Part shown: positions 1 to 8,678 of the stretch, in pieces
How positions within the stretch are numbered: the first letter of the stretch is position 1
Layout of the letters: each line of letters starts with the position of its first letter
Source: an uncultured Clostridia bacterium
GTDB taxonomy: Bacteria; Bacillota; Clostridia; TANB77; CAG-508
Assembly (NCBI GenBank): GCA_934122125.1
Contig: CAKOVW010000012.1
Span: forward strand, 1 to 29,230
Length of the DNA: 29,230 nt
Reading direction: 5' to 3'
The notes under the pieces: generated by a model
What the model saw: the letters and a program-made list of their open reading frames with translations, nothing else
Told to the model about the DNA's origin: nothing
The model's database searches: none
Translations under genes and position numbers: made by a program

Positions 1-324
1 GCTAACAATTAATGAAATAATGTTCCACTTTCTTGCTTTCTTAGATGTTTCAATAGCCTTATTAATATCTCCAACCTTCATATAACTGTTAACTTGAGAA
101 GAATAAATTAAGGCAATCACCCCAAGTGGAAGACCACAACAAAATGTCATTGTTAAAATTGTTGTTATAATTGAAAAAGTCATATAGTTATTTATCGATT
201 GTTGATTATAATCTGGTGTATCGCTTGGTTTTTGTTCTACAACCTCTGGATATAATTCTTCACCACATACTATGCAATAGTTAGAATCTTCAGGATTTTC
301 TTTTCCACATCTAGAACAGATCAT
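1..324 (-). CDS. Zinc-ribbon + CD225/dispanin-family membrane protein (3' end outside window)
   Basis: This is the first 108 codons of a gene that runs off the left edge, so the C-terminus is missing. The N-terminus is a short zinc ribbon with CxxC pairs at residues 3/6 and 18/21 (CSRCG ... CIVCG). A polar linker follows, then a hydrophobic stretch from about residue 48 that passes into CCGLPLGVIALIYSSQV and a basic/polar turn (KAIETSKKARKWN). That is the typical core of the CD225/dispanin (IFITM-like) family: a membrane segment, a short cytoplasmic loop and a second membrane segment. Bacterial members are small and their function is unknown. A promoter lies at 358-386. The ribosome site before the ATG is weak (GAAAGTAGTG). 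The domain call is by motif recognition; the length and the ending cannot be seen. Confidence 0.8.
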   Translation of the reverse strand, partial: MICSRCGKENPEDSNYCIVCGEELYPEVVEQKPSDTPDYNQQSINNYMTFSIITTILTMTFCCGLPLGVIALIYSSQVNSYMKVGDINKAIETSKKARKWNIISLIVS

Positions 325-357
325 TATAATCACTACTTTCACACTTAATATAAAAGA

Positions 358-386
358 ATTTTATCACATTAATTAATATATGTAAA
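358..386 (-). promoter_or_regulatory. Promoter for the CD225-family gene
   Basis: The -35 TTTACA (381-386) and -10 TAAAAT (358-363) are 17 bp apart, each one base off the vegetative consensus. The leader would be about 27 nt. Confidence 0.6.
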
Positions 387-424
387 GTTAAAACGCTAAG
401 TACTAAAAATAATTTTAAAACTAT

Positions 425-1627
425 TTACAACTTATTAACAATATCTTGTGTATCCCTTGCAATTAATAGCTCTTCATTTGTTGGAATAACGTATACAGCA
501 ATTTTTGAATCAGGTGTTGATATCTTTCCTTCTTTACCTGCTACCATCATATTGTTTAACTCTTTATCAATTTTTACTCCCATATAAGATAAATTATCAC
601 ATACTACTTGTCTATGGCTTGCTTGGTTTTCGCCTAATCCTGCTGTAAACACAATAGCATCGCAGCCTTTTAAAGCTGCCATATATCCACCAATAAATTT
701 AGTTATTTGGTATTCAAGCATATCATGAGCTAATTTTGCCCTTTTGTTCCCATTTACAACTGCATCTGAAATATCCCTGTCATCATTTGATATACCTGAA
801 ATTCCTAGCAAACCAGACTCTTTGTTCAACATATTACTCATATCTTCAGGACTCATATTTTCTTTCTCTGCTATAAATGTTATGACAGAAGGATCTAAAG
901 AACCACTTCTTGTCCCCATCATAAATCCATCAAGCGGAGTAAGCCCCATACTTGTGTCTATAACTTTGCCAGAGTCTATTGCAGCAATTGAAGAACCATT
1001 TCCCAAATGACAAGTAATCAATTTTAGATCTTTCAAATCTCTATTCATTAATTGTGCACATCTTTCACTAACATATCTATGAGATGTACCATGGAATCCA
1101 TATTTTCTTATTCCATATTTCTCATAATATTCATAAGGAATAGCATAAATATATGCTTTTTCTGGTAATGTTTGATGGAAAGCTGTATCAAATACTCCAA
1201 CCATTGGAACATTTGGTAATACTTTTTTACATGCTTCAATTCCTGTAATTCCAGCTGGGTTATGTAAAGGCGCTAGTGGAATACATTCTTTCATTGCTTC
1301 CATAACAGCATCATCTATTAAAACAGAAGAACTAAACTTCTCTCCACCGTGAACAACTCTATGTCCAACAGCTCCAATTTCATCTAAGCTACTAATTACA
1401 CCATATTCTGGGTGTGTTAATTGAGCTAATACTAATTTAATTCCTTCTTCATGATTACTTATAGGCTCTTCAATTTTTCTTTTTTCGCCATTTACAGTAT
1501 GTGTTAAAAATGAATCTGGCAATCCAATTTTCTCTAAATATCCTTTTGCCATAACACTTTCATTGTCCATATCAATTAATTGATATTTAATTGATGAACT
1601 TCCACAGTTTACTACTAAAACTTTCAT
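425..1627 (-). CDS. ackA: Acetate kinase
   Basis: Acetate kinase (400 aa) converts acetyl phosphate and ADP to acetate and ATP in the cytoplasm. It is the ATP-yielding last step of the Pta-AckA fermentation route. The family signatures are present in order: VVNCGSSSIKYQL near the N-terminus, HRVVHGGEKF, GVFDTAFHQT, KYGFHGTSHRYVS, HLGNGSSIAAIDSG, MGTRSGSLDPS, FTAGLGENQ and a C-terminal PTNEELLIARDT. The length is normal (about 400 aa). The ATG is preceded by AGGAGG at ideal distance. The gene follows pta by 63 bp, with an imperfect inverted repeat (about 1656-1681) but no clear promoter between them, so it is probably co-transcribed from the pta promoter. No convincing terminator was seen after the stop. 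Confidence 0.98.
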   Translation of the reverse strand: MKVLVVNCGSSSIKYQLIDMDNESVMAKGYLEKIGLPDSFLTHTVNGEKRKIEEPISNHEEGIKLVLAQLTHPEYGVISSLDEIGAVGHRVVHGGEKFSSSVLIDDAVMEAMKECIPLAPLHNPAGITGIEACKKVLPNVPMVGVFDTAFHQTLPEKAYIYAIPYEYYEKYGIRKYGFHGTSHRYVSERCAQLMNRDLKDLKLITCHLGNGSSIAAIDSGKVIDTSMGLTPLDGFMMGTRSGSLDPSVITFIAEKENMSPEDMSNMLNKESGLLGISGISNDDRDISDAVVNGNKRAKLAHDMLEYQITKFIGGYMAALKGCDAIVFTAGLGENQASHRQVVCDNLSYMGVKIDKELNNMMVAGKEGKISTPDSKIAVYVIPTNEELLIARDTQDIVNKL

Positions 1628-1690
1628 TTTAAATCCTCCTAAAATTATTATATATTGAACAGATTAACTCTGTAATTCAATCTTTTCATA

Positions 1691-2692
1691 TTATATACCA
1701 TTTTGAGCTTGAACGCAAGTAATTGCTACAACTCCTACAATATCTTCGCTACTACAACCTCTTGATAAATCATTTACAGGTCTTGCAACACCTTGACAAA
1801 GTGGACCATATGCTTCAGCTTTTGCTAGTCTTTGAACTAATTTATAACCTATGTTTCCAGCATTTAGGTCTGGGAATATTAAAGTATTTGCCTTACCTGC
1901 TACTGGACTATTAGGTGCTTTTGAAGCTGCAACTTCAGGAATAATGGCAGCATCTAATTGTAATTCTCCATCACAAATTAAGTCAGGCTTTTGTTCCTTT
2001 AATAATTTAGTTGCATTTATTACCTTTTCTGTTAATTCAGAATGTGCACTTCCATAAGTAGAATATGAAAGCATTGCTACTTTTGACTGTTTTCCAACTA
2101 AAGTTTCAAAACTTTTACTTGATGATTTTGCTATTTCAGCCAACTCCTCAGCAGATGGATTTTCTACTAAGCCACTATCTCCAAAAACAAATACTCCATT
2201 TTCTCCATATTCACAGTTTGGAACTACTATTACAAAAAATGCTGAAACTAGTTTTGTGCCTGGTGCTGTTTTTAATATTTGAAGTGCTGGTCTTAGAGTG
2301 TTAGCTGTTGAATGACAAGCACCTGATACTAATCCATCAGCATCATTATTTTTAACCATCATCATTCCAAAGTAGATTGGTTCTAATAACAATTCTTTAG
2401 CTTGTTCTAATGTCATTCCTTTAGCTTTTCTTAACTCATATAAACTATTTGCATATTCTTCAAATTTATCAGAATTTTTAGGATTAATAATTTCTGCTCC
2501 TAATATATCTAAATTGTTTTTATTTGCATCATCTTTAATTTGTGTCGTATCGCCAATTAAAATAACTTTTGCAAATTCTTCTTTTATTATTTGCTCAGTT
2601 GCTCTTAAAACTCTAATATCTTCTGCTTCTGGAAGTATTATTGTTTTAATATCTTTTTTGGCTTTTTCTTTAATATTTTCAATAAATGTCAA
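1691..2692 (-). CDS. pta: Phosphate acetyltransferase (TTG start)
   Basis: Phosphotransacetylase moves the acetyl group of acetyl-CoA to phosphate, making acetyl phosphate for AckA, whose gene lies directly downstream. Family motifs include ILPEAEDIRVLRA, the region around GLVSGACHSTANTLRPALQI, VFGDSGLVENPS, and C-terminal ANTLIFPDLNAGNIGYKLVQ and GPLCQGVARPVNDLSRGC. I place the start at a TTG (codon 2692-2690). GGAGG at 2701-2705 sits 8 nt before it, and the promoter -10 (2723-2728) puts the transcript start near 2716. An in-frame ATG at 2719 would then lie at or before the first transcribed base. This gives 333 aa, the usual size of the short single-domain Pta. Confidence 0.95.
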   Translation of the reverse strand: MTFIENIKEKAKKDIKTIILPEAEDIRVLRATEQIIKEEFAKVILIGDTTQIKDDANKNNLDILGAEIINPKNSDKFEEYANSLYELRKAKGMTLEQAKELLLEPIYFGMMMVKNNDADGLVSGACHSTANTLRPALQILKTAPGTKLVSAFFVIVVPNCEYGENGVFVFGDSGLVENPSAEELAEIAKSSSKSFETLVGKQSKVAMLSYSTYGSAHSELTEKVINATKLLKEQKPDLICDGELQLDAAIIPEVAASKAPNSPVAGKANTLIFPDLNAGNIGYKLVQRLAKAEAYGPLCQGVARPVNDLSRGCSSEDIVGVVAITCVQAQNGI

Positions 2693-2722
2693 TTTCTTTT
2701 CCTCCTTATTTAATACCATAAT

Positions 2723-2751
2723 ATTATATAAATAAAATATCTAAGTTTCAA
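2723..2751 (-). promoter_or_regulatory. Promoter for pta-ackA
   Basis: The -35 TTGAAA (2746-2751) and consensus -10 TATAAT (2723-2728) have a 17-bp spacer. The predicted transcript start is near 2716, only about 24 nt before the TTG start of pta. Confidence 0.75.
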
Positions 2752-2761
2752 GTAGTAAAAG

Positions 2762-2793
2762 AAAAAACGTTCAATTACTTGAACGTTTTTTTT
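2762..2793 (-). terminator. Terminator of rny
   Basis: A perfect 13-bp stem (arms 2762-2774 and 2779-2791, loop 4 nt) starts a few bases after the rny stop and ends in a T run on the minus strand. It separates rny from the pta promoter. Confidence 0.8.
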
Positions 2794-2795
2794 AA

Positions 2796-4340
2796 TTATT
2801 TTGCGTAATCAATTACTCTTGTTTCTCTTACAACATTTACTTTTATTTGGCCAGGATATTCCATTTCATCTTCTACTCTTTTTGCTATATCTCTTGCCAT
2901 TAATTTCATTTGATTGTCATCAATTTTTTCAGGTTTTACAATAATTCTAATTTCTCTACCTGCTTGAATTGCAAAAGATTTTTCAACTCCTTCAAAAGAA
3001 TCTGCAATACTTTCTAATTGCTCTAATCTCTTGATATATGCTTCTAGAGTTTCTCTTCTTGCACCTGGTCTTGATGCAGAAATTGCATCAGCAGCTTGTA
3101 CTAAAACTGCCTCAATAGTTTTTGGTTCTACATCACCATGATGAGCTTGTACAGCATTGATAACATTTTCGTTTTCTTTGTATTTTTTCAATACTTCAAC
3201 ACCTAATTCTACGTGTGTTCCTTCCATATCGTGATCTAATGCTTTACCAATATCGTGTAATAAACCAGCTCTTCTAGCAAGTTTAGCATCTAATCCTAAT
3301 TCTTCAGCCATTATTCTAGCTAAGTTAGAAACTTCAATAGAATGATTTAAAACATTTTGTCCATAGCTTGTTCTATATTTTAGCTTTCCAATTAGCTTAA
3401 CTAAATCTGGGTGTAATCCAATTACACCAGTTTCCATTACTGCACGTTCTCCCTCTTCTTTTATGACATTAGCTACTTCTTCTTTAGCCTTTTCAACCAT
3501 TTCTTCAATTTTTGCAGGATGAATTCTTCCATCTTCAATTAGTTTTTCAATAGCAATTCTTGCTACCTCTCTTCTTAATGGGTCAAAGCCTGAAATAACC
3601 ACTGCTTCAGGAGTATCATCAATAATTAAATCAATTCCTGTTAAGGTTTCTAGAGTTTTTATGTTTCTACCCTCTCTACCAATAATTCTACCTTTCATAT
3701 CATCATTTGGAAGAGTTACTATAGATACTGTTGTTTCAGAAGTATGGTCAGCTGCACATTTTTGAATGGCATATCCAATTACTTCTTTTGCATTTTTATC
3801 AGCAGTTTCATTAATTTTATTTTCCATATCTCTTATAAGATTAGCTTTTTCAACTGTTAATTGTTTATCAAATTCTGCTAATAAAACTTTTTTTGCTTCG
3901 TCTTTAGACATACCTGCAATTCGTTGTAATTCATTCATTTGTTTGTTAAATAACTCTTGAACTTCAGCCTTTTTTTCGTCTAATTCTTGGTATTTTTTGT
4001 CTAAATCCTTTTCCTTTCTTTCAACATTGTCTTGTTTTCTTTCTAAGTTTTCTTCTTTTTGAATTAATCTTCTTTCTTGATTTTGAACTTCGCCTCTTCT
4101 TTCTCTAATCTCTTGGTCTAAGTCCTTTCTAGCATTCATAATTTCTTCTTTTGCTTTAAAGATCTCCTCTTTTTTCTTATTTTCAGCGTCTATGTTTGCC
4201 ATCTCAATTATCTTTTTTGCTTGAGCTTCTGCACTTTCCATTTTAGATTCAGCAACTTTCTTTCTTATGTACATTCCTACAAATGTGAAAATTACTGCTG
4301 AGATTAGAAAAGCGGCGATTCCAATTAGGATATTATCCAT
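2796..4340 (-). CDS. rny: Ribonuclease Y
   Basis: RNase Y (514 aa) is the membrane-anchored endoribonuclease that starts mRNA decay in many Firmicutes. Residues 5-24 form one N-terminal membrane helix. Residues about 30-190 are a long, highly charged coiled coil. A KH RNA-binding domain begins near 215 with GRIIGREGRN (217-226). The HD phosphohydrolase domain follows, with its metal-binding H362-D363 in LLHDIGKALDHD and an upstream NHSIEVSNLA. The C-terminus ends REIRIIVKPEKI ... VNVVRETRVIDYAK, as usual for the family, whose normal size is about 520 aa. The ribosome site is AAAGAGGTG. The gene has its own promoter (4433-4461) and terminator, so it is monocistronic. Confidence 0.98.
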   Translation of the reverse strand: MDNILIGIAAFLISAVIFTFVGMYIRKKVAESKMESAEAQAKKIIEMANIDAENKKKEEIFKAKEEIMNARKDLDQEIRERRGEVQNQERRLIQKEENLERKQDNVERKEKDLDKKYQELDEKKAEVQELFNKQMNELQRIAGMSKDEAKKVLLAEFDKQLTVEKANLIRDMENKINETADKNAKEVIGYAIQKCAADHTSETTVSIVTLPNDDMKGRIIGREGRNIKTLETLTGIDLIIDDTPEAVVISGFDPLRREVARIAIEKLIEDGRIHPAKIEEMVEKAKEEVANVIKEEGERAVMETGVIGLHPDLVKLIGKLKYRTSYGQNVLNHSIEVSNLARIMAEELGLDAKLARRAGLLHDIGKALDHDMEGTHVELGVEVLKKYKENENVINAVQAHHGDVEPKTIEAVLVQAADAISASRPGARRETLEAYIKRLEQLESIADSFEGVEKSFAIQAGREIRIIVKPEKIDDNQMKLMARDIAKRVEDEMEYPGQIKVNVVRETRVIDYAK

Positions 4341-4432
4341 AATCTTACACCTCTTTCTATTAAATTTTCAATGTACTAAATATATATAACTAATTATAAA
4401 AATTTTATTAAAATATATTTTTCTACACTTCT

Positions 4433-4461
4433 ATTTTATATTGATTATTGTAAACTGTCAA
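4433..4461 (-). promoter_or_regulatory. Promoter for rny
   Basis: A perfect -35 TTGACA (4456-4461) and a -10 TAAAAT (4433-4438) have a 17-bp spacer. The leader is about 85 nt and very AT-rich. Confidence 0.75.
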
Positions 4462-4485
4462 GTGTTTTTATGGTAAAATATAATT

Positions 4486-4770
4486 TTATTTTGACTGCAC
4501 AATATCTATAATGTCGGCAATATAATCTCCAATAATTGGAATATTTAAAGTTACAATTTTTTGCAGAATAATTATTAAAATAGCTGTCAATACTGTAAAA
4601 CCTATGCCTATGCCTATTCCCTTTGAAATACCTGAAATAAAATTCCTAACAAATAATTTTCGTTTATTTCCTAGTAATTCCATTAGGTCAAATATATTGC
4701 TCTTTTCTAAAGAGTAATTTAATTTTTCTAGGTTATTATTTAATTTTTCTTCTAATTTATCTTTATCCAA
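4486..4770 (-). CDS. DUF5665-type small membrane protein (probable TTG start)
   Basis: This small protein (94 aa from TTG, 99 aa from an upstream ATG) has a charged, helical N-terminal half (KLEEKLNNNLEKLNYSLE). A patch IFDLMELLGNKRKLFVRNFISG leads into a glycine-rich membrane helix (GIGIGIGFTVLTAILIIILQ), and the end resembles LNIPIIGDYIADIIDIVQ. This architecture matches the DUF5665 family of Firmicutes, whose function is unknown. GGAGG at 4779-4783 lies 8 nt before the TTG at 4770-4768, while the ATG at 4785-4783 has no ribosome site of its own, so I prefer TTG. The gene follows UPF0182 and no own promoter was seen. Its ribosome site is inside the hairpin at 4774-4808. Confidence 0.8.
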   Translation of the reverse strand: MDKDKLEEKLNNNLEKLNYSLEKSNIFDLMELLGNKRKLFVRNFISGISKGIGIGIGFTVLTAILIIILQKIVTLNIPIIGDYIADIIDIVQSK

Positions 4771-4773
4771 AAT

Positions 4774-4808
4774 AAAATCCTCCATCTATATTAATGATGG
4801 AAGATTTT
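4774..4808 (-). terminator. Terminator-like hairpin that contains the DUF5665 ribosome site
   Basis: Two 13-nt arms (4774-4786 and 4796-4808) pair fully in the minus-strand RNA; the only non-Watson-Crick position is a G-U pair (4780 with 4802). A 9-nt loop separates them. The hairpin begins 8 nt after the UPF0182 stop and is followed by a broken T run. The downstream arm carries the GGAGG of the next gene. It can act as terminator, translational lock, or both. Confidence 0.65.
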
Positions 4809-4816
4809 ATCACTTT

Positions 4817-7642
4817 TTATTCATTATTTTCTTGATTTGTTGAATTTTCAATTGTATTATTTTGATTTTTTAATACTTGATTTTTACTATTTTCTTGTAA
4901 TTTTTGCAACTTAGTAATAAATTCTTGTAATCTTGTCATATCCTTTCCAGCCATTTCCCAATTGTTATTACTATTTGATTGCTTTAAGTTATTATTTGCT
5001 TTTATTATGGCTTGTATCAACCCTTCAACTGTTTCAGTATCTTCAACTTCAATATCAACTGCAGATTGAGATACTAAGTTTCTCAATGCTTCTGTAATAT
5101 TATTTCCTATTGCTACTTTGTTTCCAGAAGCTACTATAACCTTTTTTAATATTGGAGTAGAATTTTCTTCATTCATATATTGTTGATAAATTGGCTCTAC
5201 ATATAATAAAGAATTATTTATTGGTACTACAACAATATCTTTAACAAGTTTAGTTCCAGTTACATTTAAAGTTTCTAATTCTTTTGAAATAGTTTCATCT
5301 TGTTCTAATTGAGTATCTAATTGCATTGTTCCCAAAACATTACTATCAGATGGGTACCTATACAAAGAAAGTTTTGCTTCACCATTTTTATAACTGCCAA
5401 CTAAATAAGCTGTTAAGTTTTGCTTGTTATATGGAGTATAAGGTAATACTAAACCTAAATTAGTATTTTCATCATCTATAGTTTTAACCATAGTATAATA
5501 TGGCTCTATTTCTGTACCTACTTTATTAGAAATTTTTGTTACATTATGTGTAGCAATTTCCCATATATCATCGCCTCTATATAATACATCTGCTTGAATA
5601 TTATGGTATCTTTTCATTATTTCAGCTTGGATATTATATAAGTATTTTGGATATACAAAATGTTTACTAATATCTTCTGGAATTGACTCATTTTTGTCTA
5701 CAAATAAATCTTTGTACATTTTTTGATATGCCATAATTATAGGATCATTTCTGTCTGTAATATAAAATTTAATTGTTCCATCATATGCATCAATTAAAAC
5801 TTTTACAGAATTTCTAATATAATTTATTTGCTTTTTATTTAAAATATTATCTTGCAATGTTATTTTTTGAGCATATGGGTAATATACAGATGTTGTATAG
5901 CCATCTAATACCCATACTAATTTTCCTTCATCTGTTACAACTAAATATGGATCTTCATCATATGAAACATATGGCATTAAAGTTTTTGCTCTATCAATTA
6001 TATTACGATTTATTAATATTTTACTTTCAGAACTTACTCCATTTGAAAAAGCTAAACTTATATTTTTTTCCCTAATAGCTAAAATTAATCTGTCTAACAA
6101 ATTCAAAGAAAGTCCTGCTTGTCCATCATATACATTCTCAGCATTTTCAGCTTTGGTAGAAGTTGTTATTGGATAATCAAATTCCTTTATATCTCTACTA
6201 TTAGTTATAGCAGTATAATTTGTTTCTAACCCAAAATATATTCTTGGTTGAGATATTTTTACCAAGTCATTTGAATTAAAGTCTTTTTGCAAATATTTAA
6301 TGTTTCCGGTTTCATCCGTTGATGTAGCTGAAGTTATAATTGTTCCATACCCATGTGTATATTCATAAGTTTTATTATTTCCTATTGAATTTTTAATTTC
6401 TCTTGGTGCTATATAAACTAATGATTGTTTTCCATTTGTATTATAATTTGCTATTTGAACTGTACGATATGTATAATATCCTTTATTAGTTTGAAGCATA
6501 TTTAAGTTTTTTAATGTAATTTCTGGACTTACTAGAGTTACATTATCTATTACATCTTTGTTTTGAACTATAGCTTCTGAAGTTATAGCTTCATTAGATG
6601 CAACGTTAACTTCTTCAATATCAATTCCATAAGCCTGTTTTGTTGCATTTATATTAGCTTTAATATATTCTTGCTGTTTGTCTAATTCATTTGGATTAAC
6701 AAATATTACATTAAATCCAACTAATACTATAAGCATTGCTACTAAATATGTTGGTACTGCAAGTAAAGACATTATTGTTTTTTTAGTAACTTTCTTCTTT
6801 ACATAATGTAATGCCATTGCAACTGAAATTACAATTATTCCTGCTAATATTCTATATCCCCACATTTTAATAGTTACTTCAGAAACTCCTGCACCATAAA
6901 GTATATATGGTTCTAGTCCGTTCTGTAGGGTTAAAATTTTTTGAAGTCCAACATTTTGAGTTTCTACAACTATAATCATTGATATAAATATTGTAGCAAA
7001 CATTAAATTTAAACATAATTGTTTTAATAAAGTGCCTTTACCTAGAACATCTCTATCTACACCATCAAAACATAAATTAAATACAACAATATAATATAAT
7101 ACAGCATAAACTGTTAGTCCAATTATTGCATATAAAACGTAATATAAAATGTATTGTAAAAAAGGCTGTACAAAAATAAAATATCCTATGTCATACCCTA
7201 GTATAACATCTGTAATACCAAAACTTGTTGAATTTAAGCATAACATAAATTTTTCAATTAAACATGGTGTAACAATAAAACTAATAATTATTGCTCCTAT
7301 AAAAGCAATTGATTTATTTGGCATTTTAGGCATAGATTTTTTTTCTTTTTCAAAAAATGGTAATAATCCTTTTTTTATCCTTGTATTAGTTATACGAATA
7401 AGTAAATACATTACAACAAAATTTGCTGCAAAAGTAATCAAATAATTTAAAGAATTTTGCCAAAATATACTTAGATAGTTTTCTCCTAATTCAAATATCT
7501 CTAAATATTCTCCTCTATAGTTAATGTATGTAATTATAAGTACTAATGCTAAGAAAATTAATACTATCCATCTTTTTATTTTGCTTAATTTTTTGCATTT
7601 GTTTTTATCTTCTGTTGTATTTGCTTTTACTTGTTTTTCCAT
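4817..7642 (-). CDS. UPF0182 family (COG1615) large membrane protein
   Basis: This is a 941-aa integral membrane protein of the UPF0182/COG1615 family, found in many Gram-positive bacteria and of unknown function. The N-terminal third has about seven hydrophobic helices (roughly 26-46, 62-85, 112-132, 150-190, 210-230, 262-282 and 292-318). A long, mostly polar region of about 550 residues follows, probably outside the membrane, with family-typical stretches such as DEDPYLVVTDEGKLVWVLDG, TTSVYYPYAQ and MVKTIDDENTNLGLVLPYTP. The last 60 residues are low-complexity, rich in N, Q and K. The ATG has GGAGG at good distance. It starts 11 nt after the ftsY stop, so the two are co-transcribed. Length and order fit the family. 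Confidence 0.93.
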   Translation of the reverse strand: MEKQVKANTTEDKNKCKKLSKIKRWIVLIFLALVLIITYINYRGEYLEIFELGENYLSIFWQNSLNYLITFAANFVVMYLLIRITNTRIKKGLLPFFEKEKKSMPKMPNKSIAFIGAIIISFIVTPCLIEKFMLCLNSTSFGITDVILGYDIGYFIFVQPFLQYILYYVLYAIIGLTVYAVLYYIVVFNLCFDGVDRDVLGKGTLLKQLCLNLMFATIFISMIIVVETQNVGLQKILTLQNGLEPYILYGAGVSEVTIKMWGYRILAGIIVISVAMALHYVKKKVTKKTIMSLLAVPTYLVAMLIVLVGFNVIFVNPNELDKQQEYIKANINATKQAYGIDIEEVNVASNEAITSEAIVQNKDVIDNVTLVSPEITLKNLNMLQTNKGYYTYRTVQIANYNTNGKQSLVYIAPREIKNSIGNNKTYEYTHGYGTIITSATSTDETGNIKYLQKDFNSNDLVKISQPRIYFGLETNYTAITNSRDIKEFDYPITTSTKAENAENVYDGQAGLSLNLLDRLILAIREKNISLAFSNGVSSESKILINRNIIDRAKTLMPYVSYDEDPYLVVTDEGKLVWVLDGYTTSVYYPYAQKITLQDNILNKKQINYIRNSVKVLIDAYDGTIKFYITDRNDPIIMAYQKMYKDLFVDKNESIPEDISKHFVYPKYLYNIQAEIMKRYHNIQADVLYRGDDIWEIATHNVTKISNKVGTEIEPYYTMVKTIDDENTNLGLVLPYTPYNKQNLTAYLVGSYKNGEAKLSLYRYPSDSNVLGTMQLDTQLEQDETISKELETLNVTGTKLVKDIVVVPINNSLLYVEPIYQQYMNEENSTPILKKVIVASGNKVAIGNNITEALRNLVSQSAVDIEVEDTETVEGLIQAIIKANNNLKQSNSNNNWEMAGKDMTRLQEFITKLQKLQENSKNQVLKNQNNTIENSTNQENNE

Positions 7643-7653
7643 TTAAACCTCCA

Positions 7654-8559
7654 TTAAATTAAAGCATTTACAAAATCTTCACTATTAAAAATTTCCATAT
7701 CATCAATTTGTTCGCCTACTCCAACAAACTTAACTGGCATTTGATTTTCGGCAACTATTCCAACTACAACTCCACCTTTAGCTGTTCCATCTAATTTAGT
7801 TAATATCAAACCATTTATATCAACAGTTTCTTTAAATGCTTTTACTTGTGAAATAGCATTTTGACCAGTTGTTGCATCCAGTACCATTAAAACTTCTTTT
7901 GAACTATTTGGTAATTCTTTGTCTATTACTTTTTTTATTTTTACTAGCTCATCCATTAAATACTTTTTATTATGTAATCTTCCTGCTGTATCACATATCA
8001 AAACATCTGCATCCTTTTGTTTAGTTATTTGAATTGCGTCAAAAACAACTGATGCTGGGTCTGTTCCTTCATCTTTTTTTACTATATCACAACCTGACCT
8101 GTTGGCCCATATTTCTAATTGCTCTACTGCTGCTGCTCTAAATGTATCTGCTGCTGCAATCACAACTTTCTTGCCATCTCTTTTTAAACGATTAGCTATT
8201 TTTCCAATTGAAGTCGTTTTTCCTACTCCATTTACTCCTACTACTAATATAACAGACGGATGTGTTTCCAATTTTAGTCCGTTATCCACTTCATCTAAAA
8301 TAGCCTTTATCTCTTCTCTTAATGCATTTCTAACATCTTCTTCATTTTGAATCTTTTCTTTTTTTATTCTATCTCTTAAATTTGAAATAATTTTTGTTGA
8401 TGTTTCTACTCCTACATCTGACATTATTAGAGCTTCTTCTAGTTTTTCTAGTAATTCTTCATCTACTTTTCTAAAATTGCTAAACACATTATTTATTTTT
8501 TCATCAAATGAATTTTTAGTTTTACTCAATCCATTTTTTAATTTATCAAAAAATCCCAT
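7654..8559 (-). CDS. ftsY: Signal recognition particle receptor FtsY
   Basis: FtsY is the SRP-receptor GTPase that docks ribosome-SRP complexes at the membrane for insertion of membrane proteins. The protein has 301 aa: a short basic N-terminus with no long acidic A domain, a helical N domain (about 20-95), and the G domain. That domain shows GVNGVGKT (108-115), the AADTFRAAAVEQL region (136-149), DTAGR (190-194), TKLDGTAKGG (254-263) and the C-terminal GVGEQIDDMEIFN typical of FtsY rather than Ffh. I start at MGFFDKL because AGAGAGG precedes it and the promoter (8594-8622) lies inside the longer open frame. UPF0182 is co-transcribed downstream. Confidence 0.97.
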   Translation of the reverse strand: MGFFDKLKNGLSKTKNSFDEKINNVFSNFRKVDEELLEKLEEALIMSDVGVETSTKIISNLRDRIKKEKIQNEEDVRNALREEIKAILDEVDNGLKLETHPSVILVVGVNGVGKTTSIGKIANRLKRDGKKVVIAAADTFRAAAVEQLEIWANRSGCDIVKKDEGTDPASVVFDAIQITKQKDADVLICDTAGRLHNKKYLMDELVKIKKVIDKELPNSSKEVLMVLDATTGQNAISQVKAFKETVDINGLILTKLDGTAKGGVVVGIVAENQMPVKFVGVGEQIDDMEIFNSEDFVNALI

Positions 8560-8593
8560 AAAATTAACCTCTCTTTTGTTTAAATCCTTATAT

Positions 8594-8622
8594 ATTTTAC
8601 CATAATATGCAAAAAATGGCAA
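8594..8622 (-). promoter_or_regulatory. Promoter for ftsY-UPF0182
   Basis: The -35 TTGCCA (8617-8622) and -10 TAAAAT (8594-8599) have a 17-bp spacer. A transcript start near 8587 rules out in-frame starts upstream of the ATG at 8559. Confidence 0.65.
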
Positions 8623-8678
8623 CCTTTTATTAGTTACCATTTTAGTTTGCGTTTGTCGTGGTTATTTGTAATTGTTAT

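Noticed and set aside
1656..1681. Inverted repeat between pta and ackA as a terminator
   Set aside because: The stem is interrupted and has no T run on the minus strand; at most a processing or stability element.
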